This document shows positions 15,711 to 24,540 of a stretch of 34,899 nucleotides of DNA, one piece after another. The stretch's first letter is position 1. The number at the start of each line of letters is the position of its first letter. The position numbers and the translations under genes are program-made. The stretch comes from Planctomycetota bacterium (lineage in GTDB: Bacteria; Planctomycetota; Planctomycetia; Gemmatales; Gemmataceae): positions 1 through 34,899 of the forward strand of contig JAKBAI010000022.1 of the NCBI GenBank assembly GCA_021809185.1. Direction: 5' to 3'. Under the pieces are notes generated by a model. That model saw only the letters and a program-made list of their open reading frames with translations. It made no database searches and was not told the origin of the DNA.

Positions 15711-18700
15711 ATGATTCAACCAATAGTAAATCGCTGTTCCTTTTGTTCTAACCCTTTGCGTGGGAAATCCTCTGCTCGCTATCAGGGGCGATGTTGGCCA
15801 GGCCAGCCTATTGGGGAATATTGCTGTTTGGGTTGTCTGAGCGCGGGAGAACAGCGGCAGAGAGAACAATATTTCTTAGCTTCGGTAAGAACTCAAAAAA
15901 ACAGCTTACCCGGAAAATCGATCGGGAAGATTACCAGCGGTTTCACCAAAGGAACCGATGCTCTTAACACCAGCTACTCCATCAGTCTCGATGCGAATTT
16001 AATTGCAACCTCTTCAGAGCAAGCTTCGAGCGATCCATCTTTAATCGGTAGACTCACCTGGCCGGCACGCTCCTTGAAATTTGTTTTAAGATTTATTTCG
16101 CAATTCTGGTCGTTACCCTTTCGCTTCGGTGTTAGCTTGGTAATCGCTGGACAATCGATGGTTTTTAGTCTGGCAATCAATTTAGAGGAACAGACCGATC
16201 CCATAAGTAAACTATGGATACAAAGCGGTATTGGCTTAGCTACGCTTTTAGTTCTAGTTCTGTTAGGCGGGCCATTGTTCCGTGGTTTCTGCCGCGACAT
16301 TCGCCGCGGCATTCTCTCCATCGAATCTCTTTTTGTTTTAACACTGCTGGGAGCACTAGGGGCTTCTCTGCAAGCGTTATTAACGCAAAACGGCCCGATT
16401 TATTTTGAAGTGATATCGATCTTGTTAGTGGTCTATACTTTTGGTAAGATCATCGGAGCCAAATCGCGGTCAGCAGCCTTTGCGGCTAGTACAATCTGGC
16501 TCAACCATCTATCATCTTGCCGCCGGGTAAGCATATCCCCTCCGGAAGGGTTGCCTTCCGATGATTTGCTACCCTCGTTCAAAAGTACCGCCGATGCAAA
16601 TAGAAATTCTGCCACCCTGCTAGAAGAGATTGTCCCAGTTGAGCAGTTAAACCCAGGCGACTTAGTTGTCATTCACCCTGGCGAGACGATTGCCGTCGAT
16701 GGTACGATCGAAAGCGGGAATGGTCTCATTAGCGAATCGGCTCTGACGGGGGAATCGATTCCCTGCTGGCGTGAAGTGGGGAACTCTGTTTATGCTGGCT
16801 CGATTTCTATCGATGCCTGGTTGCAGATTCGTGTTTCTGGCCGGGGGAGCGATCGGCGAATCGATCGATTATTGCAGTTCATAAGGGAAAATTCAGAATC
16901 GGGACCGGAAAATGAATCGTTGGCGGATCAGCTCGCACGCTGGTTTACACCGGTAATTTCTGTGGTTGCGGTAGCAACTTTTACCTACTGGAGTATGTCG
17001 ACGAGTTGGCACGAGGGACTTTACAATGCCCTATCGGTTCTACTCGTGAGCTGTCCCTGTTCCATTGGCCTCGCCGCGCCGATCATTTTCTGGTCGACCC
17101 GCAATCGCCTTGCAGAACGGGGATTGGTAGTTCATACCAATCGGTTTCTGGATGCCCTCGCTAGGGTTGATCATGTATTTTTGGATAAAACCGGCACAGT
17201 TACCGAAGAACGTTTTACTATTCTGCAAATTCAGATCGACCGGCCTGGAGAGGATCGATTGGCTTGGTTCCATCGATTAGCCCTTATCGAAAAACAGATC
17301 GATCACCCCATCGCTTCGGCCTTTTCCGATCTGGTTGCGACAGACCACCCGAACTTAAAACTGGTAGCGGTTCGCTCGGTTCCTGGAAAAGGGATTGAAG
17401 CCGAATTGGAATTCGCGGGCCAACCAGAATCGATCCGGATCGGCCAATTGAACTGGATTAGTGATCATCTTATTCCTAACACCGATCATTCGTTGACCGA
17501 ATCCGATCGAACTATTTTAGCGACAAGAAACTGCCAAGATATAAATTTAGCCGATTCGCATATTGCTTTAGAATCGGTCAGCCGAGAAAACACGCCAAAG
17601 CCATGGGCTGAATCATTAGAAATGGGTACATTGCAGATCGGCTTTTCTCGAAACGGCATCTGCTGTGGCCGAATCTGGTTGCAAGAAACCGCACGGCAAT
17701 CCCTCCCCTATTTTTTGGAAGGGTTGAAGTCACTTGATATAGGGGTAGAAATCGTTACAGGGGACAATCAAATCCGTCTTCCTGAACTGCAAGGACTAAC
17801 TGCCCATGCACAATGTAGCCCTGAAGAAAAGGTGCATCTGCTCCAAGCGCAGCAGGAGAATGGTCATTGTGTTTTAATGATCGGCGACGGCCTTAATGAT
17901 GCCCCCGTTCTCGCTCGAGCCAATTGTTCAATCGCTATGGCCGAGGGGACCGATCTTGCGAACGGCTCTGCCCAACTAACCCTTTATAATGGCGACTTGA
18001 GCACCGTTCCTTGGGCGATTGAAATGGCCCGAACCTCTCAGCGATTGATTCAGCGCAATATTCTCCGCGCATTGCTCTATAATATTACAGGCATCACTCT
18101 CGCCGCGATGGGCTTTCTTCACCCCATCGTTGCCGCGTTACTTATGATCGTCTCCAGTTTACTATTAATCTGGTCTTCCGTGACAATCGGAGTCCCAACG
18201 GAGCCAAGCGATTCGTCTGGTCATTGCTCCAGTTCTAAAAATCATTCCGGTTCTCGCTTTTTTCATCTTCCTTGTTGGGCAAGTCGGATTTTCTCTCTTC
18301 TTTCAAGGAAAAATCCGCCTTCTTCAAAAAGGGAAAACTGGTTCTCTAGCCAACTCAGAAGGAGTATGCAAACTGCCCGCGAACGGCCTCATCTATTGTG
18401 GTCTGCTCTCTTACTATGGCTAGGAATTATAACGCAAATGATCCCGGTAGTCGCTATCGCCGAGATAGAACGATCCGCTATTCCATGGATATTCGCGGGT
18501 GGGTTATGTCTCAGTTTCGCCATTCTCGTGCTATGGTTTTGTTGGGAATCACTGCCGCATTGGTTGGATATGAGTATTGCCATGTTTGCTTGGGGGAACT
18601 GGGGCATGTATTTTGGGTGGTGGGGGGATCGCCTGATTGCACCAGACTCGAGCTGTTGTTGCTGTCTGGAATCGATCTGGAAGTTAGATCATTTTTGGTC

Positions 18701-19064
18701 GGGCATGTGGTTGGGCATGTCGATTTGCGGTAATTTAGCAATGTGGCTTTTTCAACGACGTAAGCATTCCGAACTCCCTTACTGTTTCCTAGCGATGTTT
18801 ACGGGTGGGAATGTAGGGATGATTGCGGGGATGATCTTGGGGGGACAATACTCCCAGCTGCTGTTACCGCTACCGTTTTTAGAAAAGATTTTCAACGGAA
18901 ACAATATCTCATTGCTCTCCATGGCAATATCGATGTCCGCAGGGATGATTTTAGGCATGATTATTGGCAGCGAATTAGCCCGGAGATTGATATTCGGGAT
19001 TATAAATACGAAATTAAAAATCGCGCTGATCTGGAATTCTTCCAAACATATCAACAGAACTTAG
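15711..19064 (+). CDS. Copper-type P1B ATPase with a fused Met/Gly-rich C-terminal membrane domain
   Basis: Residues 8-46 are a Cys-rich domain (CSFC, then CCLGC) of the kind found in CcoI/FixI-type ATPases; no HMA domain is apparent. The ATPase core is complete: SALTGES (actuator), C448-P-C450 in the metal-transport helix, D492-KTGT phosphorylation site, DHPIASA (HP motif), and GDGLNDAP at 725-732, followed by membrane helices ending near 822. The family moves Cu(I) out of the cytosol, often for cytochrome oxidase assembly. The last ~290 residues are unusual: a linker with HCSSSKNH, then about six hydrophobic helices containing MFAWGNWGM (958-966), CCCC (982-985), MSICGNLAM (1003-1011) and MFTGGNVGM (1029-1037). 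Typical family members end soon after residue 822. No oxidase genes are nearby. The ribosome site is weak. The next element downstream is repeat locus 2. Confidence 0.9.
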   Translation: MIQPIVNRCSFCSNPLRGKSSARYQGRCWPGQPIGEYCCLGCLSAGEQRQREQYFLASVRTQKNSLPGKSIGKITSGFTKGTDALNTSYSISLDANLIATSSEQASSDPSLIGRLTWPARSLKFVLRFISQFWSLPFRFGVSLVIAGQSMVFSLAINLEEQTDPISKLWIQSGIGLATLLVLVLLGGPLFRGFCRDIRRGILSIESLFVLTLLGALGASLQALLTQNGPIYFEVISILLVVYTFGKIIGAKSRSAAFAASTIWLNHLSSCRRVSISPPEGLPSDDLLPSFKSTADANRNSATLLEEIVPVEQLNPGDLVVIHPGETIAVDGTIESGNGLISESALTGESIPCWREVGNSVYAGSISIDAWLQIRVSGRGSDRRIDRLLQFIRENSESGPENESLADQLARWFTPVISVVAVATFTYWSMSTSWHEGLYNALSVLLVSCPCSIGLAAPIIFWSTRNRLAERGLVVHTNRFLDALARVDHVFLDKTGTVTEERFTILQIQIDRPGEDRLAWFHRLALIEKQIDHPIASAFSDLVATDHPNLKLVAVRSVPGKGIEAELEFAGQPESIRIGQLNWISDHLIPNTDHSLTESDRTILATRNCQDINLADSHIALESVSRENTPKPWAESLEMGTLQIGFSRNGICCGRIWLQETARQSLPYFLEGLKSLDIGVEIVTGDNQIRLPELQGLTAHAQCSPEEKVHLLQAQQENGHCVLMIGDGLNDAPVLARANCSIAMAEGTDLANGSAQLTLYNGDLSTVPWAIEMARTSQRLIQRNILRALLYNITGITLAAMGFLHPIVAALLMIVSSLLLIWSSVTIGVPTEPSDSSGHCSSSKNHSGSRFFHLPCWASRIFSLLSRKNPPSSKRENWFSSQLRRSMQTARERPHLLWSALLLWLGIITQMIPVVAIAEIERSAIPWIFAGGLCLSFAILVLWFCWESLPHWLDMSIAMFAWGNWGMYFGWWGDRLIAPDSSCCCCLESIWKLDHFWSGMWLGMSICGNLAMWLFQRRKHSELPYCFLAMFTGGNVGMIAGMILGGQYSQLLLPLPFLEKIFNGNNISLLSMAISMSAGMILGMIIGSELARRLIFGIINTKLKIALIWNSSKHINRT

Positions 19065-19092
19065 AACACGGTTCAAAGAAATACGAAGAGTA

Positions 19093-19267
19093 AGAATCAG
19101 GGAATTTACACCTCTCTCTGGCCGGGCACATCACCGAGTCAAGGCGAGCGGGAGACGTGAGTCCCCAGATTCTTTCTCACTTTCACCGGGCAATAAATAT
19201 ATCCTCGTACTCTCAGGCGATCACCCAATCAGGAGGGGGTTACACCCCTCGCTCGCTTTGTCAATTG
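19093..19267. repeat. Dispersed GC-rich intergenic repeat, locus 2
   Basis: It begins 28 bases after the ATPase stop. It shares with locus 1 the AGAATCAGGG start, the CTGGCCGGGC linker, the CAAGGCGAGCGGG / GACGTGAGTCCCC segment, the ATCACCCAATCAGGA segment and the CCCCTCGCTCGC...TTGTCAATTG end. The first arm is more decayed here (CTCTCTCTGG). The last arm read on the minus strand gives GGGGU-GUA-ACCCC, a stem with a shorter loop. Its length is 175 bp. Confidence 0.87.
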
Positions 19268-19360
19268 GCACAGTATTCGGCTCTAAGAATGCAAACTTAG
19301 CTCGTTAATCAAATGATTTACATTTCCAAATAAGAAACATAATAAAATTAATGCTTTTAC

Positions 19361-19390
19361 TTGACTTTGCCGAGCGCAGGTTAGTAAAAT
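19361..19390 (+). promoter_or_regulatory. Sigma-70-like promoter for the Ser/Thr kinase gene
   Basis: TTGACT (19361-19366) and TAAAAT (19385-19390) are 18 bases apart and end 47 bases before the kinase ATG. The DNA around it is AT-rich, while repeat locus 2 lies just upstream, so the gene probably has its own promoter. Confidence 0.5.
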
Positions 19391-19437
19391 AATTTAATAA
19401 TTAAAATCATTCAAAATTAGTTATTTAGAGATTCTCC

Positions 19438-21624
19438 ATGAACGAAAATTCGAATAAGAATCCTTTGAATTCAAACACTCCTCAAGAAGCAAATAAAATA
19501 TTCGTGTCCCATACAACTCCTTCTCAGGAATCTTCCATGAGTTCCTCATCTGCTGGTAATGGATCTTTAGGATCCTCAGCAACCGACCTATCGTCCCAGC
19601 AGGATAATTCAAATAATGGCTCCAACAATCATTTTAACAAAACAACCGTTCAAACTTTTGAAGATACACCATCCCTATCCCCAACCAAACTGAGCGATTC
19701 AACGAGCAACGGAATTATGAATTCCAATGTGCCAGGCAACCAAACCCCATCAGAGTTTACTTCAGGGACGCTCAGCGATGTTCGCTTTAATCCATCCGAA
19801 AATAATTCTTCTCTCCCATCCAATTTCAGCAAAGATTCCGAAATTATGCCAATTGCCGGAAATACCCCGCTGAACGGAAACAACAATCCCACAAAAATCT
19901 CTAGCACCTCACCGAATTCCTCTGAAAATTCGGGCGAATTCTCCAAAATTGGGAAATACACTATTGTTCGAGAATTAGGAAAAGGGGGAATGGGAGTTGT
20001 TTATGAAGTAAAGGAACCTCGTAGCGATCGAAAACTGGCGTTGAAGATCATGTTGTCAAAATGGATGGAAGATGCGAAATTAGTTAAAAGATTTGAAAAA
20101 GAAATTAGAGCACAAGCCAATTTAACCGATGATCATATTGTTCCAATTCATGATATTGATGAACATGAAGAATGCCTCTTTTTTACCATGCCATTATTAG
20201 AAGGGGAGAATTTAGCAACTTATTTGAAAAAAAATGCACCATTAAAAACTCATGACCTATTAAAGATAAGCCGAGAAATTGCGCTGGGTTTGCAAAAAGC
20301 TCATGAAAATAAGTTAGTCCATCGGGATATTAAACCAGGGAATCTTTGGCTGGATTATCATAATAATCAGCGGATTAAGATTTTAGATTTCGGCTTGGTT
20401 AAACACTATCACCATAAAGATGAAAACCCTGAAAACAATGAGGAAATTGAAAATCAAACGGTTGCGGGTACTTTTGTTGGCACCCCCTCTTATATGTCCC
20501 CAGAACAAGCAAACGGTTCCGAGATCGATGCGCGGAGTGATTTATATTCTCTGGGAGTGGTCATGTATGAAATGGCTACCGGCCAAGTCCCGTTTCAGAA
20601 TAATAAATTGATGGCACTCCTCCACTCCATCGGTTATGATGAAGCTAAACCCCCGCGTGAGCTGAATCAGGAAATCCCCGAAAACCTCAACGAACTTATT
20701 TTACAATTACTCAAGAAAAAACCGGACGACCGGCCCCAAAGCGCTCAGGAAGTTATTCAGCGTCTTCAACAGCTCGAAAAACCAGTGGAAAGTCCATCCT
20801 TAAACATTTCATCCGTATCCATCGTGTCACCCGTATCGAAGCAACCGAATCCTGAATCGAAGCAACCGAATCTTAAAAAGTCTCGATCTCGGGTCTGGAT
20901 ATTTACTTTAATTGGCTGTCTTTTGCTAGGGAGTCTTTTTCTAATTTTTCCCCTTAATCACTCCCCATCGACAAAAAGTAAAGAACTTACGGAAAAAAGT
21001 AAAGAACTTACGGAACTAACGGGAACCATCGATGTTCGTTTTTGGAAACAAAACAGAAACGAACCTGGGAAATTTACCGAATATGCTTTGAACCACCCCC
21101 TTCTTTTACCCTTACACAATACAGATCGTTTTCATATTTCCATCAAAACCAATCGCCCTGCTTATGCGTATTTATTCTGGGTCGGCAGCGATAGCCAGGT
21201 AACCCCAGTTTATCCTTGGGAATTTGGTAAATGGGATTCACGCGATTTTAGCAAAGAGAAAAAGATTGAACAGCTCGAGTATCCAGAAGATATAGCTAGT
21301 GTGGATGAATTGCAGGGGGACGATTCAGGTATGGAGACTATTCTACTTATCCTTAGAGATGAGCCGATTCCTCAGGACGAACCGGTTGCCAATTGGTTCA
21401 AAACTCTTCCTAAACAAGATAAGATCACAAAGGATTCCTATCCGCAAAGGTTTGTTAACTTTCAACCTCTTTCAACGAATGGCGAAACGAAGCGAAGCGC
21501 TGGTGGAAAAACCATCAAGATCATGGATCCGATAGATGAACTTCAATCAAAACTAAAAGAAGTTTTGGCCAAAAAAAATATCTATTGCACCACTTTTAGT
21601 TTTCCTCGCGAAAACAAAAATTAA
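19438..21624 (+). CDS. Membrane Ser/Thr protein kinase with extracytoplasmic DUF4384-like domain
   Basis: Residues 1-165 are a Ser/Asn/Pro-rich disordered leader. The kinase domain runs from about 170 to 445 with all key residues: G-loop GKGGMG (181-186), Lys203 (ALKIM), HRDIKPGN (His295-Asn302, catalytic Asp297), DFG at 317-319, GTPSYMSPEQ activation segment, and DLYSLGVVMYEM. A juxtamembrane linker holds a short tandem repeat (SKQPNPE/SKQPNLK), then a single membrane helix at 486-507 (WIFTLIGCLLLGSLFLIF). KSKELTE is then repeated twice before a C-terminal domain (about 530-660) with RPAYAYLFWVGSDSQVTPVYPWE, typical of DUF4384. It is a Hanks-type (PknB-like) kinase that likely links an outside signal to phosphorylation inside. 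It stands alone between two copies of the intergenic repeat. Confidence 0.92.
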   Translation: MNENSNKNPLNSNTPQEANKIFVSHTTPSQESSMSSSSAGNGSLGSSATDLSSQQDNSNNGSNNHFNKTTVQTFEDTPSLSPTKLSDSTSNGIMNSNVPGNQTPSEFTSGTLSDVRFNPSENNSSLPSNFSKDSEIMPIAGNTPLNGNNNPTKISSTSPNSSENSGEFSKIGKYTIVRELGKGGMGVVYEVKEPRSDRKLALKIMLSKWMEDAKLVKRFEKEIRAQANLTDDHIVPIHDIDEHEECLFFTMPLLEGENLATYLKKNAPLKTHDLLKISREIALGLQKAHENKLVHRDIKPGNLWLDYHNNQRIKILDFGLVKHYHHKDENPENNEEIENQTVAGTFVGTPSYMSPEQANGSEIDARSDLYSLGVVMYEMATGQVPFQNNKLMALLHSIGYDEAKPPRELNQEIPENLNELILQLLKKKPDDRPQSAQEVIQRLQQLEKPVESPSLNISSVSIVSPVSKQPNPESKQPNLKKSRSRVWIFTLIGCLLLGSLFLIFPLNHSPSTKSKELTEKSKELTELTGTIDVRFWKQNRNEPGKFTEYALNHPLLLPLHNTDRFHISIKTNRPAYAYLFWVGSDSQVTPVYPWEFGKWDSRDFSKEKKIEQLEYPEDIASVDELQGDDSGMETILLILRDEPIPQDEPVANWFKTLPKQDKITKDSYPQRFVNFQPLSTNGETKRSAGGKTIKIMDPIDELQSKLKEVLAKKNIYCTTFSFPRENKN
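20831..20875 (+). repeat. In-gene 21-bp tandem repeat in the kinase linker
   Basis: TCGAAGCAACCGAATC appears twice, 21 bases apart, encoding SKQPNPE then SKQPNLK. A second short tandem (AAAAGTAAAGAACTTACGGA, near 20973-21014) encodes KSKELTE twice. Both keep the frame and lie on either side of the membrane helix, so they lengthen linkers only. Confidence 0.75.
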
Positions 21625-21665
21625 TCGAAGTCTCTCCAATCCTCGTCAAGGATAGATCGGAAATA

Positions 21666-21839
21666 AGAATTAGAGGTGTTAGACTCCCCGTTCTGGCCGG
21701 GTACATCCCAGAGTCAAGGCGAGCGGGGGACGTGAGTCCTCTGCTTCTTTCCCGCGTTCGCGCCGGGCAATAACTATATCCCCGCACTTCGGGCGATTAC
21801 CTAATCGGAGAGTCCCCCCCGCTCGCCTTTTCCATTGAC
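21666..21839. repeat. Dispersed GC-rich intergenic repeat, locus 3
   Basis: This copy lies between the convergent kinase and NUDIX genes, 42 bases after the kinase stop. It shares CTGGCCGGG, AGAGTCAAGGCGAGCGGGGG, GACGTGAGTCC, CTTTCCCGCGTTCGC, CCGGGCAATAACTATATCC, CCGCACTTCGGGCGAT and CCCCGCTCGCC with locus 2 in the same order. The first arm (AGAATTAGAGGTGTTAGACTCCCC) is the most diverged of the three. Its length is 174 bp. Confidence 0.87.
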
Positions 21840-21892
21840 ACGATATAATGTTCTCAGGGTTAATGAATTTGTTGCAGCTCGTTGTGGGTCGA

Positions 21893-22381
21893 CTACTGGA
21901 CTCGATAATTCCAGCTTTGCGGTTTGCCTTGAGCATATGGCATTACCCCATGAAAAATCGTTTCATCAGCGGCAAAAACCAGTGGTAAAAAATGGCGATC
22001 CCCGTCCCACAGCGGGAGCGATCCTAATTGCGATATGGGGATCCACTCTAAAGACCCTTCGGAGTTATCGGTCTTCACCTGACCAGACCATTGTGTTATT
22101 AAAAAGATAAAAGCAAACCAATCCTCGCCATTTTTACCAAAACCTGGCCAACTTATGGTGCCCCGGAGCCGAAGTTTTTCGCACTCGATCCCCGCCTCTT
22201 CTTGGATTTCCCGGCACATACAGCTAAAAATATCTTCATTCACTTCCATTTTGCCACCCAGACCGTTATACTTGCCAAAATGCAGCTCGCCCGCGCGCTT
22301 ATTGCGATGGATCATCAATACCTTTTCGGTATCAGCGGAAATGACATAACCTAAAGTGGCTAAAATCGGTCGATATGGCAT
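21893..22381 (-). CDS. NUDIX hydrolase, MutT/8-oxo-dGTPase-like
   Basis: A 162-aa cytoplasmic pyrophosphohydrolase. The NUDIX box GX5EX7REUXEEXGU is perfect at residues 43-65: Gly43, Glu49, Arg57-Glu58, Glu61-Glu62, Gly64-Ile65. The preceding KYNGLGGKME matches the KWNGLGGKvE signature of MTH1/NUDT1-like and MutT-like enzymes that sanitise oxidised purine nucleotides, so 8-oxo-dGTP is the likely substrate, though NUDIX specificity is hard to read from sequence. It follows the small lipoprotein gene by 23 bp on the same strand and is the last gene of the proA block. AGGA lies 10 bases before the ATG. Confidence 0.9.
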   Translation of the reverse strand: MPYRPILATLGYVISADTEKVLMIHRNKRAGELHFGKYNGLGGKMEVNEDIFSCMCREIQEEAGIECEKLRLRGTISWPGFGKNGEDWFAFIFLITQWSGQVKTDNSEGSLEWIPISQLGSLPLWDGDRHFLPLVFAADETIFHGVMPYAQGKPQSWNYRVQ

Positions 22382-22404
22382 TTTGATCGTTTCCTATCAT
22401 GAGT

Positions 22405-22773
22405 TTAGTGAGAGACAATACCCGTAGGTAAAAATACTCCCACTTCTCCGATAAGATGCGGTCCTGGAGGTGATTTCATCTCTTCCCAGGTAGGGGTTTT
22501 GGAAAAGTCAGTCGGGGAATTAACCGCGGAGAAGTCGATGCCTTTCGTGGAATTTACTCGTGGCGGCAACGGCTCAACCGGTTCCTGATCAGGATTTTTT
22601 GCGGGATATTGTTGAATAGATGTTTCCGAATTTTCTTGAACCGTAGAGCTTGGTTTGACAGGCTTTTCCATTAACAAGGCATCATTTTGATAAGGCAATT
22701 GCGGACCGAGGCGACAGCTCGTCACTAAAAGCAAGAGCACCAGATTGGTCACCCATTTCAACTTCTTTCCCAT
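22405..22773 (-). CDS. Small hypothetical lipoprotein
   Basis: A 122-aa protein with a classic lipoprotein signal: KKLKW basic start, NLVLLLLV hydrophobic core and lipobox LVTSC, so the predicted lipidated residue is Cys20. The mature part is Pro/Ser/Glu-rich, without regular hydrophobic pattern, and probably extended. No domain is recognised. It lies between the HEAT-like gene (140 bp upstream) and the NUDIX gene (23 bp downstream), probably in one transcript. The start has GAGAG 6 bases upstream. The function is unknown. Confidence 0.75.
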   Translation of the reverse strand: MGKKLKWVTNLVLLLLVTSCRLGPQLPYQNDALLMEKPVKPSSTVQENSETSIQQYPAKNPDQEPVEPLPPRVNSTKGIDFSAVNSPTDFSKTPTWEEMKSPPGPHLIGEVGVFLPTGIVSH

Positions 22774-22913
22774 CTTACTCTCTATTAAACACCTTTTTCC
22801 CTAACGAAGATCTCTTAAAGGAGAAATAAAGCGAGATTGCTAGTTGTTCTATCGATTACCGATCTCCTATCAAATCTTGGTATTGAATAGGAACGAATCG
22901 AAGCATTTGCCGA

Positions 22914-24512
22914 TCAATTCAAAGGACCAAGAACCTGTTCTCTCAGATGAAAAATCGCATCTTGTGCATGTAATAATATAGTGGGATCACTGGTAGAATC
23001 CACAAGCTGATCGAGTTCTGGCCACATCCAGGTAATCCCCCCCTTAGCGATCAGATCGATCATGGCATGAACATTTTCGGAAATATTGGAAAAAAGTCCT
23101 TCACGAATTAGATTCAGAGCCTGAACTTCACCCAATCGAGCCAAAGCACCGAGAGTGATCATCCTACTGCTAGGAGCACCGAGCTGACGCGACACATGGA
23201 GAACATTCAATACTTCCGAACGCTGAATCGGTTCCCACCAGCCAAAACCTGCTAAAGCCATTTCTCGGATCACTTGTAAATTCGATCGGCTGCATTCGAG
23301 TAACAAGCGTTCGGTCTCGAGATCCGGGAAAGCCCGCAGAGCAGCAAGGATAACGGTAAGCTCTTCAATTTGATGCGATTCTTGTAAAGAATAAACCGAA
23401 TTAGCGAACCACGGTCGAGCAGTAAGCTGCTGGCGAATTTGCTGACCGCGGGCACGGAGATATTGCCCCGCAGCAGGGTCGCGCGACCAGGTCAATAGAG
23501 TAAGTGCTGGCAGTCGGTGGCAAAACTGCTGGTCGTGTAAGAGAGGTAAAATTGTACTAGCAACATCGGCGCGCAGATCGATTAGAGCTTGGAGAATCTC
23601 TTCCTGTTCTTCATTGGTCACAAAAGGCAGTAATCGGACCAGATCGTCGCCAATACCATGAAGATATTCGCGCATAATCGGTTCCGCTTCTTGCAAGTGA
23701 TAATGGTTCCACTGTTCTTGCAACAGCTGATGTTGATGATGGAACTCTGCGGAATTTCCAATCGTGAGAGACAATAACTGTTTGGAACGGATCACTTCGG
23801 CAAATACACGCGAAACACGAGCATCTGCCGTTCCGGGACAAGCAGAAACCAATCGGCGAATCATCTCGCGAAATGAAATATCCTGAAGTAGGTCGACGGG
23901 AATAGCGCGATTGCGTAAGGCCCATAGCACCTGTTGCAAGATTTTCAAAGCGATTTGCCCATGAGCTGTGAGCGGGTAATCCAGATAATCGGCGAAAGCA
24001 GGAAAGCGAATAATTTCTGCGGCATACCAATAGCCGTAAGGCTGGGTTAGCGCCATTTGCGAGCAGAACAATAATTGCGGGAGACATTCCTGACGCTGAC
24101 AGGTGCGTAACGCATGCGCCACGTCCACCCAGTACCAGGTCTGTTCAGCAGGATCAGCAGCAATCTGTCGGCTAAGTTGCCGTTCGAGAATTGTTGTAGT
24201 TTCTGGAGTGCCAATCTCCACCAGAGCACGGATGCGTAATACATAATCCAAACCTCCCTGTAATAATCGATCGATCGCTGCAAAATCTCGAACCTTTAGT
24301 TTACTCTGAATCTCTTCTAATAATGTCTCAGAAGCAGGTAAATCAACCCATCCGCCTCGATATAGGTGTAAATGTTGCCGGATGATTGGATGTGTATTTT
24401 GCGCAGGGGAAATAGCAACGGGTCGTCGCTGCCATCGGCGCTGACACCAGCGCCAGAGCAAGACGAACCAGGAGCCACTCAAGATTGTTACTAATACCAC
24501 GGGGAAAGTCAT
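22914..24512 (-). CDS. Membrane-anchored protein with HEAT-like helical repeats
   Basis: A 532-aa protein with one N-terminal membrane helix (VVLVTILSGSWFVLLWRW, about residues 5-22) followed by a basic CQRRWQRRP stretch, which places the rest in the cytoplasm by the positive-inside rule. The body is almost all helical, in repeating 30-40 residue units such as VLRIRALVEIGTPETTTILERQL, REMALAGFGWWEPIQRSEVLNVL and SSRMITLGALARLGEVQALNLI. These match the two-helix HEAT/armadillo pattern used as a protein-binding scaffold. No catalytic motif is visible. GGAGGGG lies immediately before the ATG. The gene begins 28 bp after the proA stop, so it should be co-transcribed; a functional link to proline synthesis is not evident. 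Confidence 0.78.
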   Translation of the reverse strand: MTFPVVLVTILSGSWFVLLWRWCQRRWQRRPVAISPAQNTHPIIRQHLHLYRGGWVDLPASETLLEEIQSKLKVRDFAAIDRLLQGGLDYVLRIRALVEIGTPETTTILERQLSRQIAADPAEQTWYWVDVAHALRTCQRQECLPQLLFCSQMALTQPYGYWYAAEIIRFPAFADYLDYPLTAHGQIALKILQQVLWALRNRAIPVDLLQDISFREMIRRLVSACPGTADARVSRVFAEVIRSKQLLSLTIGNSAEFHHQHQLLQEQWNHYHLQEAEPIMREYLHGIGDDLVRLLPFVTNEEQEEILQALIDLRADVASTILPLLHDQQFCHRLPALTLLTWSRDPAAGQYLRARGQQIRQQLTARPWFANSVYSLQESHQIEELTVILAALRAFPDLETERLLLECSRSNLQVIREMALAGFGWWEPIQRSEVLNVLHVSRQLGAPSSRMITLGALARLGEVQALNLIREGLFSNISENVHAMIDLIAKGGITWMWPELDQLVDSTSDPTILLHAQDAIFHLREQVLGPLN

Positions 24513-24540
24513 CTCCCCTCCGCCATCGCTTGAAGTTTAA

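Noticed and set aside
23611-24087. A 158-codon minus-strand ORF in another frame of the HEAT-like gene
   Set aside because: It overlaps the 532-aa protein, whose frame has a strong ribosome site and consistent helical repeats. This frame is Arg/Ser/Cys-rich shadow sequence.
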